Assembly (NCBI GenBank): GCA_949298295.1
Contig: CASFWS010000079.1
Coordinates: 1-5,368 of the forward strand
DNA: 5,368 nucleotides
Reading direction: 5' to 3'
Source of the DNA: an uncultured Bacillota bacterium
GTDB taxonomy: Bacteria; Bacillota_I; Bacilli_A; RFN20; CAG-826
Notes under the pieces: model-generated
Told to the model about the DNA's origin: nothing
What the model saw: only the letters and a program-made list of their open reading frames with translations
The model's database searches: none
Made by a program: the position numbers and the translations under genes
In this document: piece by piece, positions 1-5,368 of the stretch
Position numbering within the stretch: position 1 is the first letter of the stretch
Layout of the letters: each line of letters begins with the position of its first letter

Positions 1-1
1 T

Positions 2-94
2 TATGCCGATTACCTCGGGAGCTACGGGAGCGAAAAGGCCGAGGAACTCCTCCACACGAGTTACCGGAGCAACCGGGAACGTTACCCGAAATAA
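2..94 (+). CDS. C-terminal end of an unidentified upstream protein (partial)
   Basis: The frame beginning at base 2 is open from the window edge for 30 codons and stops at TAA 92-94, directly before a rho-independent terminator, which is what the 3' end of a real gene looks like. The visible tail is hydrophilic and rich in Tyr, Glu, Arg and Lys. It starts YADYLGSYGSEKAEELLH and ends RERYPK. Codon choice (ctc, gcc, gag, agc, cgg) agrees with the downstream genes. I do not recognise the family from so short a tail. The terminator implies it belongs to a separate transcription unit from the phosphatase operon. Confidence 0.6.
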   Translation, partial: YADYLGSYGSEKAEELLHTSYRSNRERYPK

Positions 95-95
95 G

Positions 96-124
96 GAAAG
101 CGAGCCTCCGGGCTCGTTTTCTTT
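96..124 (+). terminator. Rho-independent terminator
   Basis: The arms 96-106 and 111-121 pair over 11 bp, with a CGAGCC/GGCTCG core extended by GAAAG against TTTTC (one G-U pair). They enclose the loop TCCG at 107-110. The C-TCCG-G arrangement is a member of the very stable cUNCGg tetraloop class. A T-rich tract (117-124, interrupted by one C) follows the GC core. It begins 2 bases after the TAA of the upstream gene and ends before the phosphatase start, so it separates the two transcription units. Confidence 0.9.
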
Positions 125-145
125 ATGCGCGCCGGCGCGCATAAT
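117..145 (+). promoter_or_regulatory. Possible promoter of the phosphatase operon
   Basis: CATAAT at 140-145 matches five of six positions of the -10 consensus TATAAT. The hexamer 17 bases upstream (TTTTCT, 117-122) is only a poor -35 match and overlaps the terminator T-tract. Transcription would begin about 7 bases downstream of the -10, at or just before the ATG at 153, giving little or no leader. The context supports a promoter here because a terminator closes the previous unit and all later genes are packed together, but the box itself is weak evidence. Confidence 0.3.
123..144. repeat. 22-bp perfect palindrome between terminator and phosphatase start
   Basis: The half-site TTATGCGCGCC (123-133) is followed with no spacer by its exact reverse complement (134-144). 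The centre is CCGG flanked by GCGCG runs and the ends are AT-rich. Its left end overlaps the T-tract of the terminator and its right end lies 8 bases before the ATG at 153. A spacer-less dyad just upstream of an operon suggests an operator for a dimeric repressor. Transcribed, it could also form a 9-bp stem with a CCGG loop, making a second hairpin behind the terminator. The symmetry is directly visible; the role is inferred. Confidence 0.6.
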
Positions 146-152
146 AGCCACG

Positions 153-800
153 ATGGCCAACCTTTTCTTCGACCTCGACGGAACTCTCGTCGATACCTTG
201 CCGGGCATCTGCAAGGCCCTCAACGAGGCCTTGGCGGTCTCGGGCGCCCCTTTTTCCTATGCTCCTAGGGAGGCGGAAAAGCTCATCGGCCGAGGAGCCG
301 ATGCCTTGGTCCATCGTGCCCTCAGGGAACTTGATGGGCCGGAGCTTTTCGGCCGCGTGAAGGCCGCCTATCTCCCCCGTTACGAAGAGTATCAAATCGC
401 AGGAAGCGCCCCCTATCCCGGCCTTGGGCCGGCCTTAACGAAACTCAAAGCAACCGGGCATCGCCTCTTCGTTTACACGAACAAGCCGGAAAAGCTTGCT
501 AAAGAGCTCCTCCTTTTCCATTTCGGGGATGGCCTTTTCGAGCAAATTGAGGGGCAGCTTGAGAGTCGGTCGGTCAAGCCGAACCCCGAACCCATTTTCG
601 CCATGATGGAGCGGCGGGGGCTTTCGAAGGGAGGAAGCTACTACGTCGGGGATTCAATCGTCGACTACGAGACAAGCGTCGCGGCCGGGCTTCCGCTTAT
701 CCTGGCGGCCTATGGATACGGCGACTACCGGGGAGAATGGGCCCAAAAAGCGTTGTTGGTGCTCAAAGAGGCGGCCGATATTGCTAAAATTCCCCTATGA
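153..800 (+). CDS. gph: HAD-superfamily phosphatase, probable phosphoglycolate phosphatase
   Basis: A 215-residue soluble haloacid-dehalogenase hydrolase of the Gph/PpaX type, expected to dephosphorylate 2-phosphoglycolate or a similar small phosphoester in the cytoplasm. All four HAD motifs are present. Motif I is FFDLDGTLVDT, with nucleophile Asp7 and acid/base Asp9. Motif II is VYTNKP with Thr109. Motif III is Lys142 in SVKPNP. Motif IV is VGDSIVD with Asp167 and Asp171. Residues about 15-85 form the helical C1 cap. The frame is open back to base 3, but residues before ATG 153 would read through the terminator and palindrome, and motif I normally lies within ten residues of the N-terminus, so ATG 153 is chosen. 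No Shine-Dalgarno sequence precedes it. The last four bases overlap the start of the next gene (ATGA). PpaX-type pyrophosphatase or a sugar-phosphate phosphatase are alternatives; substrate cannot be fixed from sequence alone. Confidence 0.88.
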   Translation: MANLFFDLDGTLVDTLPGICKALNEALAVSGAPFSYAPREAEKLIGRGADALVHRALRELDGPELFGRVKAAYLPRYEEYQIAGSAPYPGLGPALTKLKATGHRLFVYTNKPEKLAKELLLFHFGDGLFEQIEGQLESRSVKPNPEPIFAMMERRGLSKGGSYYVGDSIVDYETSVAAGLPLILAAYGYGDYRGEWAQKALLVLKEAADIAKIPL

Positions 801-1717
801 GCATCGTTACGAAGAAAAGGGATGAGGGCGCCGGACGCCCGTATGGCGAAATCCTCCTCGGAGCCTTTGCCTTTGTCCTATCCTTTGCCGTCTCGTTGGC
901 TAGTGCCAATCCCAATTACGAATCGGGGATGAACGATCCGAGTTACTATTTGCGGAGCGGGGTCGTCTTTTTCGTCCCCCTAACTGTCCTAGCCCTGATT
1001 GTCTTGGCTCTTGGGGTCAGCTTCGGGAAAGACGCGGCCAAAGGACACGTCGCGAAGGCCGTCGGATATCTATTCGACATCCTGGCCTTCGCCAGTTACG
1101 GGGCCATGAGCCTCGTCCATTACGCTGACCGCCCGGAGATCGCTAAGAACGTCTATTTCCTCGCCTCGGTCGTCGCGGCCATCCCTTACCTGTATTTCTT
1201 CATTGCCGAACTCCTCGACTACGTCGGCTCCGATGCCTTGAAAGGGCGGAAGGACTTGGCAATGATGCTGCTCCCTTCCTTGCTCGGGGCCGCGGCCTTT
1301 CTCTACGTCCTTGGCACCTACCTTTATCCCGACCTCCATCGGGTCGAGGGGACGGGGAACCCGGAAGTAGCCTACGGCCTCCATTTCTACTTGCTTCTTG
1401 CCGCCATGGCGGTAGCTGTCCTCAGCGGACCGGTCGGGCGGATCCTTGCCCATAAGGTTTGGCCGGACGAAGAGAAAAGCAAATCCGATATGCTGAGCGG
1501 TGTTTTGCTGGCGTTTTCCGGCTTGATTCTCTTCATCGATTCTTTCCTCATCGACGGATCGGGCCTTTTCCTCTACGAGCTTTACTACGTAAGCTTGGCC
1601 CTTGGGTGCGCCGTGCTTCTCATCGGTGCCTGCCTAGTTTCCTATTCGGAACTCGCGACCCGGTTCGAGGCAAGCGGCGGGGACGAGGAGAAAGAGCCTA
1701 AGGAGGAAGAGAAATGA
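797..1717 (+). CDS. Unrecognised integral membrane protein, about eight helices
   Basis: A 306-residue protein I cannot assign to a family. Hydrophobic segments lie near residues 17-38, 55-76, 88-109, 118-141, 155-177, 192-213, 231-252 and 259-283, giving about eight membrane helices. There is a short basic N-terminus (KKR) and a strongly acidic, lysine-containing tail (residues 295-306, ending EPKEEEK). No catalytic or transporter signature is evident. The ATG overlaps the phosphatase stop (ATGA), and its own stop overlaps the cysS start in the same way, so translation is probably coupled on both sides. No good Shine-Dalgarno sequence sits before its ATG, which supports coupling. Part of the acidic tail is encoded by the AGGAGG that serves cysS. 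The gene is real by codon pattern and packing, but its function is unknown. Confidence 0.85.
   Translation: MSIVTKKRDEGAGRPYGEILLGAFAFVLSFAVSLASANPNYESGMNDPSYYLRSGVVFFVPLTVLALIVLALGVSFGKDAAKGHVAKAVGYLFDILAFASYGAMSLVHYADRPEIAKNVYFLASVVAAIPYLYFFIAELLDYVGSDALKGRKDLAMMLLPSLLGAAAFLYVLGTYLYPDLHRVEGTGNPEVAYGLHFYLLLAAMAVAVLSGPVGRILAHKVWPDEEKSKSDMLSGVLLAFSGLILFIDSFLIDGSGLFLYELYYVSLALGCAVLLIGACLVSYSELATRFEASGGDEEKEPKEEEK
1701..1706 (+). promoter_or_regulatory. Consensus Shine-Dalgarno site for cysS
   Basis: AGGAGG lies 7 bases before the cysS ATG at 1714, within the acidic-tail codons of the membrane protein. It fixes the cysS start and is the strongest ribosome-binding site in the window. cysS can therefore load ribosomes independently even though its start overlaps the preceding stop. 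Confidence 0.85.
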
Positions 1718-3057
1718 GAGATACCTACATCGTCGATTCTTTGAGCGGGAAGAAGATTCTTTTCGAGCCCCTTAGTCCGGGAAAGGTTTCCCTTTATTGC
1801 TGCGGACCGACCGTTTATAGCGACCCCCATATCGGCAACTTCCGGCCGGTCATCGTCTTCGATCAGCTCGTCAAATACTTCCGGGCCATCGGCTACGATG
1901 TCACGTATGTGAGCAACTACACCGACGTCGACGACAAGATCATCAACCGGGCGAAGGAGCTCGGCATCAGTGAAGCCGAGCTTTCCGAAGGCGTCATCGC
2001 GGCCTTTGGAGAGCTCGTGAAGAAGGTCGGCTCTTCCCTTCCCGACATCACCCCGCGGCCGACCAAAATGATGGGGGAGATCATCTCCTACATCCGCCGC
2101 CTCGAGGAAAAGGGGTATGCCTACGAAGCCGGGGGCAATGTCTATTTCCGCGTCCGGAAAGTCGCTTCCTATGGGCAGCTCAGCGGCAACACGGTCGATA
2201 ACCTCGAGAAGGGCGCCCGGATCGAGGTCGATTCCGCCAAGGAGGACCCGCTTGACTTCGCTCTTTGGAAAAAGACGGAGGAAGGCATCAAATGGGCCTC
2301 CCCCTGGGGCGAGGGCCGCCCTGGCTGGCACACCGAATGCTGCGTGATGATCGATACCCTCTTCCGTTCCCAAGGCGGCTACATCGACATCCACGGCGGA
2401 GGCTTCGACCTCAAGTTCCCACACCACGAGAACGAGCGCGCCCAGTCCTTTGCCCAGAACGGAAACGGCTTGGCCCGCTATTGGATGCACAACGGCTTCA
2501 TCGATATCGTCGGGGAAAAGATGAGCAAGTCTCTCGGAAACGTCGTCCTCATGAAAGACGTCGCGAAGGATTACGGCGGACTTCCTTTCCGCCTCATGGT
2601 CCTTTCCACCCATTATCGGGCTCCCCTTTCCTATAGCGACGAGAAGATGAAGGAAGCCAAGGAGAAGTTCGATTCCCTTTCCTCTTCGCTAAGGAAGGCT
2701 TTCGTCCAGCTTTCGCTCCTTGGTCGGGAAAGCCTGGAAGCCGGACTTGAAGGTTCCTCGCTTCTCGAAGAACTCTCGGACGACCTCAACACCCCGAATG
2801 CCCTTTCCCGGCTCTATGCCGAGCAGAAGGCCCTCAACCAAGCGCTGAGGATGTCGAAAAAAGATCCGGATGGCCTCGAAAACGCCTACAAAGCCTTCGT
2901 TTCTTCCTTGAAATTGATGGGACTTTACCTTGAGCCATCACCCCTTTCGGAGGAAGACAAAAAGCTGTATTTCGATTACAATAAGGCCAAAGATGAAAAA
3001 GACTTCGGAAGGAGCGACCTCCTCCGGGCCAAACTCATCGAGAAAGGGCTTTTTTAG
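1714..3057 (+). CDS. cysS: Cysteinyl-tRNA synthetase
   Basis: A 447-residue class I aminoacyl-tRNA synthetase that charges tRNA-Cys with cysteine using ATP, in the cytoplasm. The Rossmann domain opens with YCCGPTVYSDPHIGN, containing the zinc ligand Cys30 and the HIGH-class signature HIGN (39-42). The other zinc ligands expected from the E. coli enzyme are Cys209 in GWHTECC, and His237 and Glu241 in FPHHENE. The ATP-loop signature KMSKS is at 269-273 in GEKMSKSLGN. The helical C-terminal part follows from about 310. The protein ends at EKGLF, about ten residues earlier than most relatives, which usually continue with an L-E-D-T...G-T...W tail. Catalytic residues are intact, so it should be functional. 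The start is fixed by AGGAGG at 1701-1706 and the ATGA overlap with the membrane-protein gene. The MgtC-like gene begins 6 bases after the stop. Confidence 0.97.
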   Translation: MRDTYIVDSLSGKKILFEPLSPGKVSLYCCGPTVYSDPHIGNFRPVIVFDQLVKYFRAIGYDVTYVSNYTDVDDKIINRAKELGISEAELSEGVIAAFGELVKKVGSSLPDITPRPTKMMGEIISYIRRLEEKGYAYEAGGNVYFRVRKVASYGQLSGNTVDNLEKGARIEVDSAKEDPLDFALWKKTEEGIKWASPWGEGRPGWHTECCVMIDTLFRSQGGYIDIHGGGFDLKFPHHENERAQSFAQNGNGLARYWMHNGFIDIVGEKMSKSLGNVVLMKDVAKDYGGLPFRLMVLSTHYRAPLSYSDEKMKEAKEKFDSLSSSLRKAFVQLSLLGRESLEAGLEGSSLLEELSDDLNTPNALSRLYAEQKALNQALRMSKKDPDGLENAYKAFVSSLKLMGLYLEPSPLSEEDKKLYFDYNKAKDEKDFGRSDLLRAKLIEKGLF

Positions 3058-3063
3058 AGGACC

Positions 3064-3816
3064 ATGACCACCATCGACCGCATCATCATCGATTGGTTCA
3101 ACCACGGCTTCGGGAACCTGTTGCCGGAGGATTTCTATTGGGTCGGGAACATTTTCCTCATTCTGCTTTCCCTTGTGATGGCCGCCCTCCTTTCGGGCCT
3201 CATCGGCTTCGAGCGGGAGTATAACGGCCATGCCGCCGGACTTCGGACCCACCTGATGGTTGCCATCGGGAGTGCCCTCATCATGATCGTTTCGCTCTAC
3301 GGGTTCTCGGATGGCGATTTCCCCAACCGCGATCCGGCCCGCTTGGCTGCCCAGGTCGTTCCGGGCATCGGCTTCCTCGGCGCTGGGACCATCATACAGA
3401 CGGGAACCGACATCAAGGGGCTGACGACGGCCACGACGATCTGGGTCACGATGGCCATTGGCCTCGCTTGCGGAAGCGGCAACTTCATCGTCGCCGCCAT
3501 CGCGACGGGAGTGGCTCTTGTTTGCCTCGTTCTCCTAAGGCGGGTCGAGAAGGCGATGGCCAAGCGGAATCCGATGCTCATGCTCGTCGTCCCGAGCGAC
3601 CGCCCGGTCACCAGTGACATCATCCTTGCCGCCAATCGCTACAACATCAAGATCCGGGAAACGCAGACCGAGCTTCTTTCCTATCAGGAAAACAGCGCCC
3701 TTCGCATCGTTTTCCGGATGTCGAGCGCCGACGAGACGGCCATTTCGGCTTTCCTCGACGAGATCCGCTTCGTCGTGAAGCCGCTTGAATTGAAGATTTC
3801 CACGGACGTGCAATGA
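3064..3816 (+). CDS. MgtC/SapB-family membrane protein
   Basis: A 250-residue inner-membrane protein. The family hallmark is residues 45-63, containing GLIGFEREYNG and AGLRTH. It is followed by hydrophobic helices near 64-80, the conserved VVPGIGFLGAGTII stretch (98-111), and GLTTATTIWVTMAIGLACG (119-137). The membrane part has about five helices (28-48, 64-80, 96-111, 121-136, 140-158). A soluble C-terminal domain (about 171-247) has the position and alternating beta/alpha character of the ACT-like domain of MgtC proteins. Salmonella MgtC acts in survival at low magnesium and inhibits the F-ATP synthase; other members are poorly understood, so no exact job is claimed. GAGG at 3057-3060, overlapping the cysS stop, lies only 3 bases before the ATG. 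The stop overlaps rlmB (ATGA). Its place between cysS and rlmB is where Bacilli usually carry mrnC. Confidence 0.9.
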   Translation: MTTIDRIIIDWFNHGFGNLLPEDFYWVGNIFLILLSLVMAALLSGLIGFEREYNGHAAGLRTHLMVAIGSALIMIVSLYGFSDGDFPNRDPARLAAQVVPGIGFLGAGTIIQTGTDIKGLTTATTIWVTMAIGLACGSGNFIVAAIATGVALVCLVLLRRVEKAMAKRNPMLMLVVPSDRPVTSDIILAANRYNIKIRETQTELLSYQENSALRIVFRMSSADETAISAFLDEIRFVVKPLELKISTDVQ

Positions 3817-4574
3817 TCACCTACCGCAAAAAAAGAAAAACGATCGTCGAGAGCAAGCCTATAATCATATACGGACGCAATGCCTGTCGATCCGCCGTCT
3901 ATTCGGGCCAAGCTGAGCGGTTGTACTATCTTTCCCGATTGGAAGGCGACGAAGTAGTCCGCCTTGCCAAAGAGCGCGGGCTCTGGGTGCGTCCAAGCGA
4001 TGAGCCGTCGCTTGCCCGACTAAGCGGCCGGGCTCCGCACCAAGGGCTGGTCTGCCAGATTCGACCGGCAGAGCCTTTGCCTTTGAAGGAGCTGATTGCC
4101 CAAAGCCGGAAAAGCGAGTACCCGACCATCGTTCTTTTGGACGGAATTGAAGATCCGCACAACCTCGGGGCGATCCTTCGCTCCGCTGATGCCTTTGGGG
4201 CCGACGGCGTCGTCGTCCGCTCCCGGGGGCAGGCTCCGCTAAATGCCACGACCTACAGAACGTCGGCCGGGGCGGCTTGCTATGTAAAGCTCTCTATCGT
4301 GTCTTCCTTATCGAACGCCGTTCGGGAACTGAAAGCCAATGGCTTCTGGATCGTGAGCAGCGAGGGAAGCGCATCTCTTACCTATCTCGACGTCGATTAC
4401 AAGGTGCCGATTGCCCTTGTCGTCGGAAGCGAGGGGAAAGGGATTTCGCGGCTCGTCCTCGAGGAAAGCGACTTCGTCGTCAAAATCCCGATGCATGGAC
4501 ATGTAAACTCCCTCAACGCATCGGTGGCTGCCGGTATCTTCCTGGCCCAGATCGATGCCTGCCGAATGAAATAA
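3813..4574 (+). CDS. rlmB: 23S rRNA 2'-O-ribose methyltransferase RlmB (TrmH/SpoU family)
   Basis: A 253-residue SPOUT-class methyltransferase expected to methylate the 2'-hydroxyl of a guanosine in domain V of 23S rRNA (Gm2251 in E. coli) using S-adenosylmethionine. A basic N-terminus (YRKKRKT) leads into the small RNA-binding substrate domain, beginning IIYGRNA (18-24) and ending near APHQGLVCQ (74-82). The SpoU catalytic domain covers about 105-245. Motif 1 is LDGIEDPHNLGAILRSADAFGA (109-130). Motif 2 is ALVVGSEGKGI (201-211). Motif 3 is IPMHGHVNSLNASVAAG (225-241), which helps build the trefoil-knot cofactor pocket. Length is normal for the family. No other ATG, GTG or TTG start lies near the N-terminus. 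The ATGA overlap with the MgtC-like gene and the weak ribosome site (GGACG) suggest coupled translation. TrmH group 3 members can also modify tRNA, but the N-terminal domain favours RlmB. Confidence 0.95.
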   Translation: MITYRKKRKTIVESKPIIIYGRNACRSAVYSGQAERLYYLSRLEGDEVVRLAKERGLWVRPSDEPSLARLSGRAPHQGLVCQIRPAEPLPLKELIAQSRKSEYPTIVLLDGIEDPHNLGAILRSADAFGADGVVVRSRGQAPLNATTYRTSAGAACYVKLSIVSSLSNAVRELKANGFWIVSSEGSASLTYLDVDYKVPIALVVGSEGKGISRLVLEESDFVVKIPMHGHVNSLNASVAAGIFLAQIDACRMK

Positions 4575-4611
4575 CATTATCAAAACACTGCAACAAACCA
4601 AGGACGAGGAA

Positions 4612-5368
4612 TTGTTCGTCCGCCTACGAGTCGGGAGCCAAGAAGCGCATTCCGCTCTCATGGAGCGCTACTTCGCCCTCCGAATCAAGCTCTGCTACCG
4701 GGCCCAGCCCGTTCTCGCTTCGCGAATCGACGTCTGGGACCTCAACTACATCTTCTTTTGTTCCTTCGAGAACGCCCTGCTGAGCTTTGAGCTCGGAAAG
4801 GGCACCTTCCGAAGCTTCCTCCTAACCATCCTCTCCCACGAGATCATCGCCTTTTACCAAAAGGAAGGGCGCTTCGATCCCCGAACCCTCTCCCTCGACG
4901 GTAACGTCGACGAGGAGGGAACCCTCACCTTCCACGACGTCGTATCTTCGCCCGAGGAGTCGCCCTCGGCCTACTACGAGCGGGCCGAGGCCTTCGAGCA
5001 GCTCGCTTCGGTCATTGACGAATTGGACGAAGAGTTGCTCACTTCGATAGTAATGACATACCAGCTGGGGCATATGAGCGTGGAACAGTTCAGAGAAACG
5101 GTGAAATCCGCAGTAAGCGCAGATCCCGCCATGGCCCCGTACACATCTGAAATAGACGGTATGTCTGTAGAGGAGATGGGGCAGCTCATTCACATGGATG
5201 TAAAGACCTTTGAGGCCGAGGACGAAGAGGGCGATATTACGACCTACGTGGATATGCGCCCTATAATGGCGCGCCTCATAGACAGCGGAATGATGAGCGA
5301 GGAGTCCCTTGACGATTCCAGGGCGTCCATGGAGGAGACCGTGGAGGCCACCTGCGCCTTCATCGACA
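4612..5368 (+). CDS. SigH-like sigma factor, open at window end, C-terminal part anomalous
   Basis: A reading frame that stays open to the window edge (252 codons from TTG 4612). Residues 4-21 (RLRVGSQEAHSALMERYF) match the region 1.2/2.1 start of sigma-70 proteins. Residues 40-88 fit region 2, including FELGKGTFRSFLLTILSHEII. FDPRTLSLDG (88-97) resembles the stretch of B. subtilis SigH just after region 2. The position after rlmB is also that of sigH in Bacilli. SVIDELDEELL (133-143) looks like the entry to region 4.1, but from about 5041 the expected helix-turn-helix is not recognisable and codon habit changes. The start is uncertain. TTG 4612 has AGGA at 4601-4604 with 7-base spacing, yet typical sigma sequence (TKDEE) extends upstream to a possible ATT start at 4576, 1 base after the rlmB stop. 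The first 143 codons are secure as sigma; the remainder may not belong to the same gene. Confidence 0.68.
   Translation, partial: MFVRLRVGSQEAHSALMERYFALRIKLCYRAQPVLASRIDVWDLNYIFFCSFENALLSFELGKGTFRSFLLTILSHEIIAFYQKEGRFDPRTLSLDGNVDEEGTLTFHDVVSSPEESPSAYYERAEAFEQLASVIDELDEELLTSIVMTYQLGHMSVEQFRETVKSAVSADPAMAPYTSEIDGMSVEEMGQLIHMDVKTFEAEDEEGDITTYVDMRPIMARLIDSGMMSEESLDDSRASMEETVEATCAFID
5041..5368 (+). other. Segment with changed codon habit; possible chimeric join
   Basis: The sigma frame continues here without a stop for 109 codons, but valine is written with four GTA and four GTG and no GTC. In the preceding 155 codons (4576-5040) it is six GTC, one GTT and one GTA. Isoleucine is ATA in four of seven cases, whereas the long cysS gene uses ATC and ATT. 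The protein becomes acidic and has 11 methionines. GC is about 54% against about 57% for 4741-4980, a minor change. The other two forward frames carry stops. I do not recognise the encoded protein. Junction placement (about 5035-5046) rests on codon use and loss of sigma-like sequence. Confidence 0.5.

Noticed and set aside
3..152. N-terminal extension of the phosphatase frame upstream to base 3
   Set aside because: It would translate the terminator hairpin and palindrome, the encoded residues are low-complexity and unlike the family, and HAD motif I is expected near the N-terminus.
1642..2613. A 323-codon open frame on the minus strand opposite cysS
   Set aside because: It lies entirely antisense to strongly supported genes, its composition is a by-product of codon bias in high-GC genes, and it shows no recognisable domain.
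2265..2636. Overlapping forward open frames inside cysS, also 2117-2347
   Set aside because: They are out-of-frame shadows with extreme Arg/Pro content and overlap the catalytic core of CysRS.
3828..3840. A7-G-A5 run near the rlmB start as a programmed frameshift site
   Set aside because: The phase does not fit a canonical A-AAA-AAG slip in the rlmB frame, and the run simply encodes the basic KKRK common at the N-terminus of this family.
4277..4783. A 168-codon forward frame across the end of rlmB and the sigma start
   Set aside because: It overlaps the SpoU motifs of rlmB and region 2 of the sigma factor in another frame and has no family features.
4822..5193. Minus-strand open frames opposite the sigma gene, considered as the true coding sense across 5041
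   Set aside because: They span the supported sigma region 2 in antisense, and their residues look like complement noise. The forward frame is the one that stays open to the window end.

Overview
The window carries a compact, plus-strand gene cluster of a bacterium with roughly 55-60% GC. From 153 onward five complete genes follow one another almost without gaps: an HAD-type phosphoglycolate phosphatase, an unrecognised eight-helix membrane protein, cysteinyl-tRNA synthetase (cysS), an MgtC/SapB-family membrane protein, and the 23S rRNA 2'-O-methyltransferase rlmB. A SigH-like sigma factor then begins and runs off the window end. Three junctions are 4-base ATGA stop/start overlaps (797-800, 1714-1717, 3813-3816). 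The cysS/mgtC gap is 6 bases. This points to one translationally coupled transcript.

The order cysS - rlmB - sigma factor matches the conserved Bacilli block cysS-mrnC-rlmB-yacP-sigH (Bacillus subtilis order, from memory). The host is therefore probably a member of the Bacilli/Erysipelotrichia side of Firmicutes with unusually high GC; this is an inference from gene order and not proof. Two members differ: an MgtC-like gene sits where mrnC would be, and yacP is absent between rlmB and the sigma gene.

Region 1-152 holds the last 30 codons of an unidentified gene, a strong rho-independent terminator with a UCCG tetraloop, and immediately after it a 22-bp perfect palindrome. The palindrome's right edge contains a -10-like CATAAT, 7 bases before the phosphatase ATG. 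No Shine-Dalgarno sequence precedes that ATG, so the operon may start with a leaderless or near-leaderless transcript controlled at the palindrome.

The most suspicious stretch is the last 328 bases. The sigma factor has a good region 2 and reaches the start of region 4, but from about 5040 the protein no longer looks like a sigma factor. It becomes acidic and methionine-rich, and Val and Ile codon choice changes abruptly, although the frame stays open. A chimeric join near a contig end is the simplest explanation; a real domain replacement is the exciting alternative. I see no RNA genes, insertion sequences or CRISPR arrays, and no uncoded stretch over 300 bases.
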